The notes: generated by a model not told the origin, from the letters alone. 64,000 nt of DNA from Rachycentron canadum (GCA_038496675.1 CM076652.1:1219387-1283386), one strand, 5' to 3'. Counted from the first letter of the stretch, positions 12,655 to 26,700 are shown. Numbers and translations: made by a program.

Positions 12655-13212
12655 TGATTGACTTTTTCTTGCAAAAGTGCTTATTTGAGATGATTGATAG
12701 GGGCAGACAACTCTCATTCTGTAAGTACATGACGACATGGGGAAGCAACCAGCCTGGCTCTTTACTAGACTAAGAAATCCACCTTTGAGCACCTCTGAAG
12801 CGCATTAATTGTGTTGTATCTTGTTTTTTCACTACGAAAACCGAAATGTAAAAACAACAGTTTCTTTACCGGGAGCACTAACTTCCAGGAGTCTCTGCTG
12901 GTTTCCCGGCAACAGGCTCCCAGCTGACGCGTAACCCCAAGTAAGAAATGATTTGTTGTTTTTACACTTAGATTTTTTTTTCATGGATTAAATAAATGAG
13001 ATTCAACATTTCAATTAGAGTGGTTTAGTGCTTGTTGGCAGATTTTAATACCTTTGAACACAGCCAAGTCAGCTCCTTCCTCTTGTTTCTAGTCTTTATA
13101 TGAAGGTAAGTTAACAATTTGCTGGCTATATATTGACTGCACAAATAAGAGTAGTTTCAATCTACTCACTGAACTCTCGACCATGAAGTAAGTGGATTTT
13201 CCAAAATGTCAT
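12655..13212. mobile_element. Foldback (long inverted repeat) element, near full length
   Basis: The two halves are diverged reverse complements. The left half ends GAAATGTAAAAACAAC near 12860 and the right half begins GTTGTTTTTACACTTAG near 12956. Moving outward, AGAAATCCACCTTTG (left) faces GATTTTAATACCTTTGAA (right), and ATTAATTGTGTTGTATC (left) faces CAACATTTCAATTAGAG (right). The right half runs on through CTAGTCTTTATATGAAGG and CTACTCACTGAACTCTC to CCAAAATGTC. The left half carries the equivalent CTCTCATTCTGTAAG and TTTTTCTTGC. About 90 bp of unpaired centre contains TTTACCGGGAGC. I recognise it as a common fish foldback repeat with no coding capacity, probably mobilised by a transposase from elsewhere. 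The outer left terminus is eroded. Confidence 0.75.
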
Positions 13213-16200
13213 ACAATTTTGGTAATGTCTTGTAATGGCAGTTGTTCTATACTGACAAGTCAACCACTTTAATGTAATTTACTGTAAAATTGCTGCACTA
13301 TATGCTGCGGTTCACTGGTGGGTGCATCATAAGCTATATTCACAATGAGCCCACAAAGGGCATGTGGATATTGTGAATATTATGGCATTTGCTCAAAGGG
13401 CAAGTTAGGCCAGTAGCATAAGGCAAAGGAGATTTCCTTATCGCTCTGAAAGCTGGAGATACAGTATCCTTTGCTAGTATGCTAGCTAGCATGAGACAGT
13501 CACCACATAAACTTCTGTGAAGTTTGTTCGGTGGATTGGAGTCAATATTAGAATTTTTTTCCTTTTTTTTTTTTTTTTGGTGTGTACAAACCTGGGGACA
13601 GAGTTTTGTATGGAAGCCATCGCCCAGCTGTGGGAGAGTGTTTCTGGGTTCTGGCAGTGACCTGCATGGATGAATGTGCGCCTGTTAAATCCAGTGGCCT
13701 CTGGGCCACAAGGATAAGAGTAGCACCCTGACAGAAAAAAAAGAATGCAAGTCACTCACAAACTTACTTTGTACAATATTTATGGTTAGCCAACAAACAC
13801 ACACATCATATAACCACATGCATATCTGTAGTCACATTTTCACTCTCTGTTTCATCACTGACCATGGTAGGAAAGATCTAGACATGAAACATTTACACAG
13901 CTCTATTTCACCCCCAACAGCAAATCATCTCATTATTATCACACATAAACCTTTTATGTGAACACTATTTCCAGGCCATACAAAATCTATGATGGAAGCG
14001 TGATGGAAAATCCTAACTACGCTAACTGATTGGGTTGGCATCAAGAGGGATTGGGGATCACTCTGTGCACCCTTTGTCTCTTTAATTTAACAGGAAATGA
14101 TACTATTCCCCCCATTTCTATATCAAATGATGAACAAAAAAATGACTAGGTTATACTCTCTCAACTGCAGCTCTCCATGAAAACTATTATTTCCACAGAG
14201 AAATTCATTTTCCATGTAGATATGATGCACATACCTACCACGGAAATTGTACATGTAAATAATGTGTAGCTGTGAGAATATCTTACTTATGGCCTTTACA
14301 TGAATTCAGGTGAAAGCTATAGAATATGGCAAGAGCTCTATTTAATGCACTGTATTTAATTAGTAATAATATATGGTTAATCCAGAAGTACTTTTAGAAG
14401 AGTGTAAATTATGAATATGTGAGTACACTTGTCTCTGAAAACATGTACAAAAATCTAGTCCTTATTTCCTTTTCAATAACTGATTATACAATTTCCATCA
14501 GCAGCGACTTGTTTTGGTTTGTGTAGTGTATAAAGGAAACTTGCTATCTGACAAAAAAGCAGATTTCTGCTAACTGCTGATGTGAAATGATACATAGAAA
14601 GCAGGAAGTGCATTCACATTTAGCTGAAAGTAGTGTACATCTATCAAAAGTACCAGTTCTGTGACAACGAAATTGGCAGAGTTTTGCTCTGACACAGTGG
14701 CATTTATTTTATTTCCTTGTGCGTCTGTCTATCTGTCTGTTTTACTGAAGTGGGAGGAGAGGCTCTAGGGGAGTATGTCTTCAGCGATCAAACGGTGCAG
14801 TTTAATTTTGGTGTCAAGGATTATGGAGATTTAAACAGATCCAATTCAAAAGCTTACATACTCTTTGTGGATGAGGCATTGCCCAATTTGACTTTGATAT
14901 AAATCCCTCAAAGAGGAAAAAAAGACAACATTTTTCATTTGAACTATATTACACATGTAACTGCTGTGTGAGTAATTGTCAACCAATATTGAGCTGCCAG
15001 TTCAGTATGTACTATGGTGTACTGGGTGAGAGCTGTGAAGACTGTTGACTCCAGCCGGAGGTTGGAGGTAGATATCTGGCTCCCATAACATAAGTTATTA
15101 CTTATATTAGACAACAGTTCAGCCAATGTCCTCCAGTAAATGTATTAATAAATACATAGGTATATGATGGCTAGTTTCTTGGGAAATAAGTCTTAAAAAT
15201 CACTGCTAGAAGTTAGAAGGGTCATAGAGAGAATATTTGCACTCAGTATAAAGTTACAAATTACAACAGATACAGTCAATTGAGTTCACTGCACACAAGA
15301 TACTCATCGATCCTTATACAAGTGCAACCATCCTATACAATTTGGCTACTGTCTTGGAGTTTTATTGGTCCAATTAACTCTGCAGCAAGATGTGGCATTG
15401 GCTGCAATCACACTTCTCAAGAAACAAGCTGGCTTCATTGTGTTTGAGCCTGAACTCGTTAGAAAGTTCTTATTTTTCATTTGCTCTGCAATTTTCATGA
15501 GAATATTTTGTCTACACTGAGGCCACAGGCAGAGAATGAAGGAGGGAAAGAAGGATATCAGCAGGTCAAGGGTAACGCAGACAGCTGTGTTTTTAGATGT
15601 GTTGATTGTATTTCAGAAGTAGATAAAACTGGATGCAGTCTTGGCCTCTCATAAATCATTTTCATGCTTTTTTTAGCGTTCCTCTTACAATAAACATCAT
15701 GTACAACTTGCTGCCATTCAAGCATTATCTTTTAGTATTGACTGATAAAAAGGCAAGCTAGATGTTTAGATTATAGTGTTTCTCACCTTTAACTGGATGA
15801 GAATAAAACAGTATTTTGTGGGAGTAGTCCAGAGGCTCAGGAGTTTCGTTGTCGGCTGGATTCAAGAAAACAGATTCTGTTTTATGTGGTGTACCATCAT
15901 GTCTATAATTCCAGGATGATGCAATCTTCACAATTGCAAAATTAAACTATGAAGAAACCAAAAATGATTATTTGATTAAATGATTATTTTTCATAATAGA
16001 CTTCTTTATAAATACATACTATAAGTACCAAGCCTATTGTAAAGTATAAATACCAACAGTTTTCACTTACGACACTTACATAATAATTATTTGCCAACTA
16101 ACAAATAGTAGTGTTCATAAAACTAGTCATGATAAAACTGAAAATAATAATAAAAAAAGAAATCTGAAGTCTGAGCACTGGTCTGGACTGGAAAATAAAT

Positions 16201-16403
16201 TCAGCCTTGGACTTATCGGCTGGTAAAAACTAGCTGCTTAAAACTTTATGGATTTTTTGTTGACCTACTGATGTGCCAGCGACTGGGATTTGTCCCAGTA
16301 TGGCCAATGGCCAGTACACTATGTCACCCAAGTCACCAGTGATATAACTAGATATAATGCATTAAATTCAATATCACTTTAAAGCCAGACTCTGCTCAAA
16401 TTA
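13213..16403. other. Gene-free intronic sequence
   Basis: No gene is recognised. An 11-bp inverted repeat (ATATTCACAAT / ATTGTGAATAT) flanks 23 bp at 13336-13380. There is a 14-bp palindrome (ATGCTAGCTAGCAT) at 13479-13492 and a T-run near 13561-13578. The rest is unique AT-rich sequence. Confidence 0.45.
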
Positions 16404-16652
16404 AATTTCATTTATATAGTGTGAAATCATAACAAAGTCACCTCAAGGCACTTTTCATATAGAGCAGGTCTAGACGAATACTCTTTGATAGAATTATTTA
16501 AAGCGACCCAACAAATCCCACCATGAGCAAGCACATGGCAATGGTAGCAAAGTAAACTTTTAAGGGGCAAAACCTCGAGCAGAACCAGACTTGGGGTGAG
16601 CGGCCATCTGCCTCCACCGGTCTGGTTTAGAGAGAGACAGAGAGAGAAAGAG
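16404..16652 (+). repeat. Fish dispersed repeat (CTCAAGGCACTTT / GGCCATCTGCC family)
   Basis: The ordered words are TTTCATTTATATAGTGTG, TCACCTCAAGGCACTTTTCA, GAGCAAGCACATGGC, AACCTCGAGCAGAACCAG, GCGGCCATCTGCCTCCACCG and GGTCTGGTTTAGAGAGAG. Together they match, from memory, a highly repeated element seen in many fish introns and UTRs. The copy is moderately diverged with small deletions. No coding capacity is seen, and I cannot name the family with certainty. Confidence 0.78.
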
Positions 16653-17648
16653 CTCACACACTTTATTTTTGGTTCTATTGCTCCCAGTCTGCTTTTGCTG
16701 ACTTGGAGCTGACTTTTTTTGTAATCAGTCAATTTCAGCCTTGCATCATTTTACTCTCTTTGGGCCCCACTTGTTTTTGGTGTGGAAGAGGAGCGCAGTT
16801 GCAAGCTGCTTAGCAGTCAGGGGATAGTCAGAGTTAAAAATGATGAGTATAAAACTGTACCTAGTCCAACAGACATGCACATTAATTAGAATTTGATCAT
16901 AGTGACAATCTCGACATCTGAAGTCACTCTGATTGTTTCATTACTACACCGCAGCATTGACTCCCCCTCCCTTATTTTTAATCATAATCAAAACACTCCA
17001 CTGAAAGGGTTAAAATCCTGAGGCAGAAGCTATTTTGGGGCAGTGTGATTCTGAATATTGATGAGTCAGATTGCCAGTGGTTGGAGAGAATCAATCCCGT
17101 TGAAGAATGGGAGTGTCGGAGCTGCTGGGGCTGTGGCCAAGTTGTTGTGCTGCTTCTCAGGCAGACGTGAGAAGCGTTCCTAAACACCTATCTGCCTGCA
17201 TCTGTATTCCCGGCCTGGCACCCAGCAGATGCTGATGGACCCTCAGAGTTGAGCAGATTTACATATTGGTGAATCCAAACGGGTGCATGTGAAATAAAGC
17301 ATGGCAGGTCAAAAGCTTGTTGTAGACATTGCACTTATAGGGACAGCTATCAAGAAAATGCACTACTGACCTGGACGCTGAACATGAAATTACAGCATCA
17401 AGTGTGTGTATCCAACATAGTTTTGAGCCTGAAACCAATGCGATGGCTTTGATTATCGTCCAGCCTGGTTATGTTTTCGTGTATGTGCGTGTGCATATGC
17501 ATGATTGTTACTGAAGTACCGTACATGCTGTAAGCAGAATCATAAGTGCATATGCTTGTCATGACGAGAATGATTTATGTGCCTTTAACAGGTGACATTG
17601 TGTGTGTCCTTCAATATTCAGGACAGGCAGGATTTGTCCTAACTTGAG

Positions 17649-17649
<1 letters not shown>
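16653..17649. other. Gene-free intronic sequence
   Basis: No gene is recognised. The sequence is unique and of mixed composition; the stretch 16950-17240 is calmer and more GC-balanced. Confidence 0.45.
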
Positions 17650-17699
<50 letters not shown>

Positions 17700-17741
17700 A
17701 AAGAGTGAGTGAGTGAGTGAGAGAGTGAGTGAGTGAGAGAG
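17650..17741. repeat. (TG)n followed by (GAGT)n/(GA)n
   Basis: The pure TG tract 17650-17697 is 48 bp long. It passes into GAGAAAGAGTGAGTGAGTGAGTGAGAGAG-type tetranucleotide sequence up to about 17741. Confidence 0.97.
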
Positions 17742-20700
17742 TCTCAAAGAAAGAAGCTGTTTCATTAGACTCTCACAAGGGGTCCAGCAAAGACTCAGTG
17801 CAAACACTAGCATACAAATTGAGCTCCATTTTTATCCTTTCTTCCAAAATTTGAAACCAATAATCTACTGATCATTTACTTGTTTTATTACCAGAAATCT
17901 TAATGACTGCACAGCAAGAATCAAGTGGTCTTCTATTTGGCAATTTCTGGCCAAAATTAAAAATCTTAGTACAAGTAATTACTATTGTCTAATTTATTTT
18001 GTGGCTTCAAGCTAATGCTAATTAAATATATATTTTTTTTCCTGTTGGTTTTTGTGTTCTGAATGTATTAGTTTAATTAATACATGCAAATCTGGAGTTG
18101 TTTTGGGTGCCTCCATTTCTTGCCCATACATGTTTCTTATACTATACACATGAAGTGATTCCTAATGTACTCGGTCTCCACTCCACTCCAGGAAAAAACA
18201 TTTACTCACAATCTATTTGTACTTAGATTTGAATCAGCAGAGTATTTAAGTAACACATTCAAAATTTAAAATTCATTGATACCTGATCGCAAAATTTGTT
18301 TGGTTTTTCCTGAGCACTGTTTTTAAGGCGTACACAAACCAAAATAATTCCACATTGACCACTTATCTGAAATAATGACAGCTCATATGGGTGTTTCATT
18401 CATGAGGATGGCTTCTTATGTTTTCGCTGGCTTGTACCATGAATTTGCATGTGTTTATGTGGGGAAATAGAGCAGAATAAGATGCCTGCATTAGTATGCA
18501 TGAGCCTTATTAAATATGCACTCATCAACTCTACTTTTTATTTGGATTCCCTTTGCAGTAGTACAAATCACTGGTAATCAACTGTGGTGACATTTTCCAG
18601 CAATTATAAGCAAGCTGTCCCCATTTCAGCAGGAGCTGGAGACGAATCACTCCATTTGCCCCCAAGTGCCACTGTGACAACATTGAACTCCCATGAGAGA
18701 AGAGAGATTTTCAGATGAGAAAAAAGGGACTAATAATGTTTACAGAGGGTAATGGTTCATTACTGTAAAAAAAAAAGTTAGAAGAGTTGGCATGTCGCTG
18801 CTAATTTAAAATTAAATGTATCTAAAATAACCATATTTTATACCTAATTGTTACTAAAACTCATGAAGAGTTTAGTTGATGAAATTGCCTAAAGGGAAGA
18901 AACAACAAACAAATTTCATGGGGTTAAGTAAAACCACTCCTTTGTAAATAAATTTATTTTATTAAAGTTTATTACATTTATTTTATTAAAGTTTTATTAA
19001 AGTATTAAAGTAAACGTCACCTGATGATTTACTTTGTTAAAATGTGAAACATTTCAGGTTATAACATGATCGTGAATGAGGAAATAGTGAGCCGAGAAAA
19101 GATTGAAGAATGTGGTTCATTTACAGCATTTACAGTCACATTCAAAAATATAAATGAACCCCTTTTAAATAAAAAACCAAATTAAAACATAATTTTAATG
19201 TAGAAGCATATCGTTAGATTAATAAACTTTGTTATGACAGCATTTATGATGTTTTTTTCCCTCTGCCTTGTCGGCAATGCACACACAGTCATGGTTGTAA
19301 AAATGTCATAAAACCTCCTCAAGGAAGGAGGAATTTATTGGAAAGTGGTGAACCCAATGTTTCCATTTAACATATATATCAGTATGTGTTTAAATGTATT
19401 CAGTATGGATGTTTTATTGCTCTGCATATGCATGCCTGTTGTGTTTGATGATGTGTATTTATACACTTTTACTGCGCCAGCAGATTTCCCTTTTTATTTT
19501 TCCAAGTGAAAACAACCTCCTTTGAGAGATGTGGTGAAATTGACTTCAGTCGACAGACAGACTTAAGCTCTCAGTATGTGGTCTTGCCACTGTATTCCTT
19601 CTTCACTAATGAAAGAGCGCCTCAGTGGTGAAGAGAAGACAAAAAAAACAAATAGCAGGCTCCCTAGATGCCGAGCTGCACATTAAAAGCTACTCTCTTT
19701 TCTGATGCGAGTATAATATAATTGGCTCAATGTTACATGCATTATTTCCGTGGTGGTTTGGGAGGTATTTAGAGGAAACCATAGCACCAGCATTTCTTTT
19801 CTACATGGATAATACTGTCTCATAGAACAGAATGACACTATATACACAGGCTCAGGTTTGTTAGGGTTGTTGACAGCTACAGCTTGCTTGCACTACCTTT
19901 TGGCAGTTTGAAGACACCTCCATGCCAGTTCTCTGGTTCAGAGCAAAATCTCTGCATTACAGCTGAGACAATGAAGCTGAAGTGAATACTAAACTGAACA
20001 TGGTGGATAAATGCTCACAAAGTCTGCACTGACAACTTGAGTAGTAAGACACGTCATGATCAGTGATCAAATTCGTCTGGGGCTGTGCAACATTAGATGC
20101 AAACATTGCTTTCTGTCTGAACACACCTTTAGACTTCTGCCAAAACACAATTCAAGTGCAATAGGAAATTTCACTGATCCAGTCACAGAGGTTTGACCAA
20201 TTGTCCAGTTTTCAGTCTTCACCAACCATACTGTGTTTTGTATCAGAACATTTGTATCAGCGGTACCTCAAGATCCCAATACATTCATTGCTTACACTCA
20301 CAGTGTTTATTCCTCAACTTACACAACTTCTTTTAGCACTTTCACCTGACATTTCCACTCTTTTCGATGCTCAGATTTCACTGTCCGCTTAAATTTCTCT
20401 CCAGTGTCACTCCAACCTCTTTTCAGCTACAGTTTTTGTTCTTTTCAGTGCTTCAACTTATCCTAAGTTAAGTTTTTTTCATTTTTTTTTTTTTGCACTG
20501 GAAACTGAAACATTAGTTTCACCAATAGCTGATGTTGACGAGTAAACAACACAAACATATTAGATACAATATCACTGTGGGCCACAGGATATTGAATGTG
20601 ATATTGGGCTGAACAGATAAACCTGACTTTTTACTTGACAATACATCATTTATACCACCGGTGTGATGGGTGAAGTCAATGGACAATATTGTTATTGTAT

Positions 20701-20770
20701 TGGAGTATCTATAGAAGTCCAGATTTGGCCATATTATTGGATACTTGAGCATCATTTATTGCAGTATTTT
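17742..20770. other. Gene-free intronic sequence
   Basis: No gene is recognised. A locally repetitive AT stretch at 18944-19015 repeats TTTATTTTATTAAAG several times. Calm sequence at 18380-18560 has ATGCAT/TATGCA words. A T-run lies at 20475-20494. Confidence 0.45.
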
Positions 20771-20815
20771 GACACAAATATTGTGTCATACTTAATTATA
20801 ATATTAAGTATGACA
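20771..20815. repeat. Two overlapping palindromes
   Basis: GACACAA at 20771-20777 pairs with TTGTGTC at 20781-20787 around a 3-base loop. Overlapping it, TGTCATACTTAAT at 20784-20796 pairs with ATTAAGTATGACA at 20803-20815 around a 6-base loop. Only one of the two hairpins can form at a time. Confidence 0.75.
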
Positions 20816-20997
20816 AAATAACATATTTATGCTGTTGCGGTTCCTTACTACACACTGAGCTGCTGTGTCTGTAGCTAACTGCTGACTTTGATTGCTATAA
20901 TATTTATCATGTACATTGTAAGATCATAACAAAGATTACTCCTGCAGCCTCTGGCATATGGTCACGAACCCTGAAATTATTTTTGACATTTATTGAA

Positions 20998-21051
20998 GAG
21001 TAATTGCACTGGTAATTGCACTGAGTAATTGCACTGAGTAATTGCAATTGC
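20998..21051. repeat. Short tandem repeat, about 13-bp unit
   Basis: The unit GAGTAATTGCACT is present about four times. The second copy is one base short and the last is partial. It is a simple local duplication with no coding sense. Confidence 0.9.
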
Positions 21052-23079
21052 AGAATAGTAACCAGCAGCGTAAAAATGATGATCACTGGCCAAGCACAGT
21101 GATACAGACTGCATTTTGTATGCAGAGACAGGTGTTGGGATCTCCCCCTTTCACTTTCACGTCTCAAGATTTGAGTGATTTCCATTAGATTTCAAGCAGT
21201 TTCCTGTCCCAGGCATCAAGGAAACTTTGCTGTTTTTTTTACATAAGCATTTAAAATCCTTCTTGTACTCCAGAATGTGCAGATATTTCTTAGTGTGCTT
21301 GATTCAAGTGCAGTTGCATAAATATCTATTTGAGTGGTTGTCAGTCTAAACCTAGCAAACAGCGTGTAAATCAGAATGTGGGTTTCTGCAAAGGAGAGTT
21401 TCAGTAATATTATAGTGTCCGTTTGGCAACAGTCTCATCACTTAAGTCTTTCTGAAATCCCTCTGTTGACTTGAGACGTCTGAGTTAGGGCCTGTAATGT
21501 GTCTCATAATTGTTACGTTTGTAAATCACAGTTTCATTGGCAACATATGGCTTGAACCTCAAATGAATAATGTGTTATATTTACTGATCTCTTTATTCTA
21601 TTTCCCTACAGTGCATGGCCATAGTGAAACTGTAGTGTTTTGGATTTATGTAGTTATTTACAGTTAATAGAAATAGCAGATTTGCAGTCAGTGAAGATAA
21701 TGCTACATTAACAGACAACTTGTAAGCAGATATCACAATTGCCATGTGTACATTTGTAAAAATAGATATGAATCTGTTGTGTTAGATACACGCGTGTCAG
21801 GATTATATTATTGCTGTGCTGGGGCAAAAGTTTCCCACTGATTGTTCCATAACCACAGCGAAAAAACAAACAACATCCTCATGTGATTGCCAGTGAGTTC
21901 CTCTCCATTGTGTAATGTAACCATGTTAGCATTTGTATAGTGAGAAGAACAGAACAAGAGTTTGAACAAACACCTGATATCAATCCCCGCTGTGCACAAG
22001 AGACAGTCCTACATCAGTAGGTGCTACTTGATGTGGAGTTGATGTGTGCTGTCCACTGATGCGTCTTCCTGCTCTGTGCTTATGACTCTGTGGGAACGCA
22101 GCCACACTTGGCTCAGTTTGTGTGCTCAGTTTCTGGACTTGGATAAAGGAAAAGGCAACCTACTGAGATTTAACGTGGATGTGTGTGCAGGTGTGTCTCT
22201 GTTTGTCTCTTTGTCTAGATGTGAGAGCGTGGTTGAAGGGCTTTTAATGGGCTTACTTAAATTATGCCCATACATTAGGCTCTGCGTGCAGCCCTCTGCA
22301 TGCCAGGCAATTAAGAACTCAGCTGAATTTATTGCAACATTAGACTGATGACAATGTAAAATGGTTTGAAACGAAAGCACATGGACATGGAGGACAATAA
22401 GCTATGATGTTTTATTTTATTGTGGAATTACAACAGTGACGGTATGGAGACTAATGACTTTGCCAGCTAAGTTCATTCTGAAGGATTTTTTAATCAATAT
22501 GAACCCGTTTTTGTTGGTTGTTGTGTGAGATAGGATTGTGTGACTTTTTTTTGTAGTTTTGTTAATCCTCCTCTAAACACAGTTTGTTAAAAATACTGAA
22601 ATCAATCAGAACTGTAACCGCAGACAGTAGATTGCTTAGAGACTCTGCTTTTTAGATATTAGAGTGCTCTGTGAAGAATGTTAAGGGCCCACATAAATGC
22701 ACTGTGTGTTTATGTTGTAAAAATTTACAATATGTCTTTAACATCTTTCTCATTACATTCTAACCTAACATTGGCTTTGTCAAAGTTAAAATTTGCCCAA
22801 TCACTGAATCCTACTCTAGTCTTTTCATATTTAAATTTTCAGGTTTTATCACCAGATAAATCATACAGAGTAAATGATGTGAAATACAATTACTGTTATA
22901 CTATAACTGGCATGATATAATAGCACACACACGACAGTGGACAGACGTGTATTATTCTAACTACAAAAACACTTTCATTAAATGTCAGTTCAAACCTCTA
23001 ACAAGTCTCTTGGCCTCTTGGTGTATCACACCAGTTCTGCTCCTCTACTGAAATCTGCATAGTGCCCTTATTGGGTCGC
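21052..23079. other. Gene-free intronic sequence
   Basis: No gene or known repeat is recognised. The sequence is AT-rich and unique. Confidence 0.45.
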
Positions 23080-23780
23080 CACTCATTTCAGGGGAACCAA
23101 TCCAATGAGTCCAGTGAATGACTAATTCAACCTAATGGGCGGATGACGAGAAGTATTTGGAACTGCCGCCCCAGCGGGATGGCCCCGCCACCTCTACTCC
23201 CCAGCGAATGCCACCCCCATTTGATCTGCACTAATCTAATTAACACTTTAACAGCAACACCTGGGCTCTTCACTGACGGATCTGTGGCTGCTTACGTGCG
23301 CACACATACACACACATACACACACACACACACTCGCACACATACACACACACAAAATGTGTGTGCATGCTTCCCAGATGGGCCTGTGATAGCTTTGATG
23401 GTGGCAGGCGCAGTATGGTGATTGCACTTAACTCAAACACGGACAGATACACATAATGTGACACTCATGCACTTCTGCACACACGCGCGCAAAAGATATA
23501 TATGCTTTTAGTGCGGGAGTATGTGAAATTAGGCGACTTTCTCAGTCCCCACTATACATCCAACTGCTCGCTAAATGATGTGATTAGACTGTGGTCTGAT
23601 GCTACACCTGATTAGATTAGCCCCAGCTTGCGCTTTCTGCTCCAACTCACCGCAGCTTTAAACCCAACCTTGACCCCAATTAGACCCACACATCAGAGAG
23701 AGAGCTGAGAGACACCGGTGCTGCAGCAGCTTATCATCCTTCTACTAATTGGCCTGATGAGGCGTTAAAAATATGGTCAA
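23080..23780. promoter_or_regulatory. Candidate conserved non-coding block (hypothesis)
   Basis: Compared with its surroundings this segment has higher GC content and, outside the (CA)n run at 23299-23356, little simple repeat. It has many TAAT/ATTA cores: CTAATTCAACCTAATGGG, CTAATCTAATTAACAC, GATTAGATTAGCCCC, CCAATTAGACCC and CTAATTGGCCTGATG. Such composition is common in vertebrate conserved enhancers inside large introns. This is inference only; conservation cannot be judged from one sequence. A short open frame at 23130-23250 is noted but not called a gene. Confidence 0.3.
23299..23356. repeat. Interrupted (CA)n microsatellite
   Basis: CA repeats interrupted by CATA and TCG steps. Confidence 0.95.
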
Positions 23781-26700
23781 TGCTGCAATAGAGGCCACCC
23801 CCCCAAATCAATATATACACTGAAAAACTGAAAATAAAGGAAAGGTGAGAAAAGAGCGAGGTAGAGAGAGAGACACAGAGAGAGAGAGAGAGGATATATG
23901 TGCATTTTTTTTTGTTTGGTTTTATGTATCACAGTCACACCAAACAACAATCAGCCCTCTGTAATCAGCCTTAAATGTTTTATTATAGTTAATAAAATCA
24001 CATTAAATCTTGCATCCTGTCGTATAAGAAGACAATAAGCATAAGGCCTGTATTAGACCCACACATTTTCCCTGCTGAAGGCCTGTAGTAGTCCCACATC
24101 TTCTGCAGTAGACCCAAATTATTTCCCGTAGGTAAGGGTGCAGTGTAAGAAAATACACAGTTACACAGCAAGTCACACAGCAAGTTATACAACTCCTTCT
24201 GTACAAGCAGCTGGCTGCTCTCACAAACAGTGAGAGAGCTCTGAATAAAGTATTTATGTAAAACATTCAGACAGGCTTCATTAGTTCAGGTGTTTGTGTA
24301 AAATGTAAAATGCGTGGTTTAAGTGTCGATGAAGTAACTTTTTTAGTGTGAGACAAGTTGGTTACCGCAACTCACAAACAACAAAATTACAGCCTCTGTT
24401 GTTTTCACAGATTTATGAAATAAACAAAGCACATCTAGTCAGCGCTGTAGAAAATACAAAAAGCCTCATTGATGAGAGAGAAGGCAAGACTCATTCAAAA
24501 CAGTTGGACGACAAACAGCAGCTCAGATGCTATTCTCCAATGTGTCTCATCAAATGTTGAAGCAGATTGGCTACAGCACATGAAGTTTCAGGTCAACTCA
24601 AAGAAGGAGATTATGACCTGGATGACTGAGAACCTTTTACAGACTTCAATAGTTTAACACTCAAAACCTCTTGTGATCTGACTCATCCAGGCTGTGTGGG
24701 TGTGATTCGATCACGTGTGATCAATATTGAATTGGAAACATGAACAAATCCAACATCTGTGATCATATTTTAATTGAAATGTTTTGTAATCAAAAATGTA
24801 CTTGCGTTGCTTTATCTTTATATAAGAAAATTCTTTATAGTCTAAACCTGCTTGGAAATAAGACGAATTCTGGAAAAATCTGTGACATCCCAACTGTGGC
24901 CTGCTTCAAACCTATTCAGCGAGAGGCTCAGACAAGACAAAAAAAAAAAAAATACAGAAAACATCAAAGCTCTTCTCCCAAAAAGTGAGACATTGCAACA
25001 CAGGAGACTGTTTCACATTTGTGACCGACATTCAACGCTGTTTTTAAACCCGACAGCACTGTCAAACCTTGAAATAGATTTAATTACCTTTGATGTTGTT
25101 TGATTTGGAGGACTACAAAATTTCTCATATGCAGTAGCCAAAACTGCCAATGTAAGGAAAAAATAGGGGGCTTATGTGTTACCACAATAGGTTACTGATT
25201 GAGAACAAGTGTTTCAGCTGCTGCATACTTAAGTGTAATGGTTTATTGAACGTTTTTCTGCCATCATGAGATGCCTTTGTCATGATGTATTGTCTACATT
25301 GTGGTTTCATTTTGGTCATAGACTATCAGGACGATTAGCACTTGGTATAAGAAAAAACACTGCTGTACGCCATGTGTTTCTGCCACTATGGTCCTGTGCA
25401 GTTTCAGTATCTATCCATGCAACTGTGCATCCTGGACACTGTTCCAGTATACATTTGGCTTAAGCCAGGAAAATGCACTCATGTTAGCAGCATCACAAGG
25501 CATTTACTGTTGCAGGTTACTAATAAGGTCAAACTTAACCCTGCCCAGAGATGTGTCCTGTATTTGGCATTGATATACCCGTGTTGCCCATTGACAAGGA
25601 CTGGTTTTTGGGAGGTTGACGATTTCAGCAGGATAATGTAGCATCTCAGTGCATATCTGTTTTACTCTGATGTTCCTTATCCCAGAATAGCACAGCTCCT
25701 TGTTTTCAATGGTCCGGATGTTGGCACAATGCAGGTGTAGTTACATCTCGAAGAATTTACAGTTTGCTATTGGTGTGAATCAGCATGGATTATCGTCATT
25801 GTGAATCATTTCCAGCAACCTGTTCGATTTGTGCCTTCAGGAATCGGTGCCGTCTCGAGGCATAAAGGATTCCAGCAGCATATGTCTACAGGATTAAAAA
25901 AAAAAAAAAACATAATACAGAAAGAAAATATATAATCTGACACAAATATATCCTTGCAATAGTAACCACAAAATCTTGGGTTAGAAGAGTGTGCATAAAG
26001 TAGGGGAAGAGATGAAATCAGAGGATAGCAGGGAGGAAAAGAAAGAAATATAGAACCACAGAGCCTACTTGACAGTCCTTTGAGCATCAGCTGTGGGGGA
26101 AAATTGGGACTTGTTTCACTTGAATGCATGTTGAATTGCTCTCTGTTTTGTAGAGTTTCTCTCCAGCTGAATCATTTGAACTATTCATTTTGTTCTCTGT
26201 AGAGAAGCTCTAGAATCGTGGTAGCCTGACACTTATACCAGTATTTACTGTGTGCATGGATCTCTTGTTGTAGTAAAGCATACAGACTGTAATCCTGCCA
26301 CAATGGCTCATTAAATTTCTTTTTTATTTTGTGTTTGATGCTGTGTGTTGTGGCCATATGCAATTGGGATTGACTAGCAAACAAGCTAGAGGAAAACACT
26401 GCAACAAGGCTCTCATTTAATCGGACAACGGAACTATGAAATTTAAATGTTTTGCCCCAAGTATCTTCATTAAATATTATTCTTCCAATCATTAGTTCTT
26501 CAAATCTATTGCTAAAAAGCAACTAAATCAGCTCAGTCAAAAACAAAAAATCTACATTTAAGATATACTGTATAGTAAAGGCTCTAAATCAAAGAACCTG
26601 TTGTTATTAATGATGCCCAATGTTCACTTTACATTTCACTGTCAGAACAGCTCCCAGATGGTTGAAGCTGTGTAAACAGTTCTGAGTAAAATGTTTCAAA

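Noticed and set aside
13479..13492. 14-bp palindrome ATGCTAGCTAGCAT
   Set aside because: Too short to be significant in 64 kb.
23130..23250. Short GC-rich open frame reading KYLELPPQRDGPATSTPQRM
   Set aside because: It has no start codon in frame, no splice context that fits, and about 30 codons only; more likely conserved non-coding or chance.
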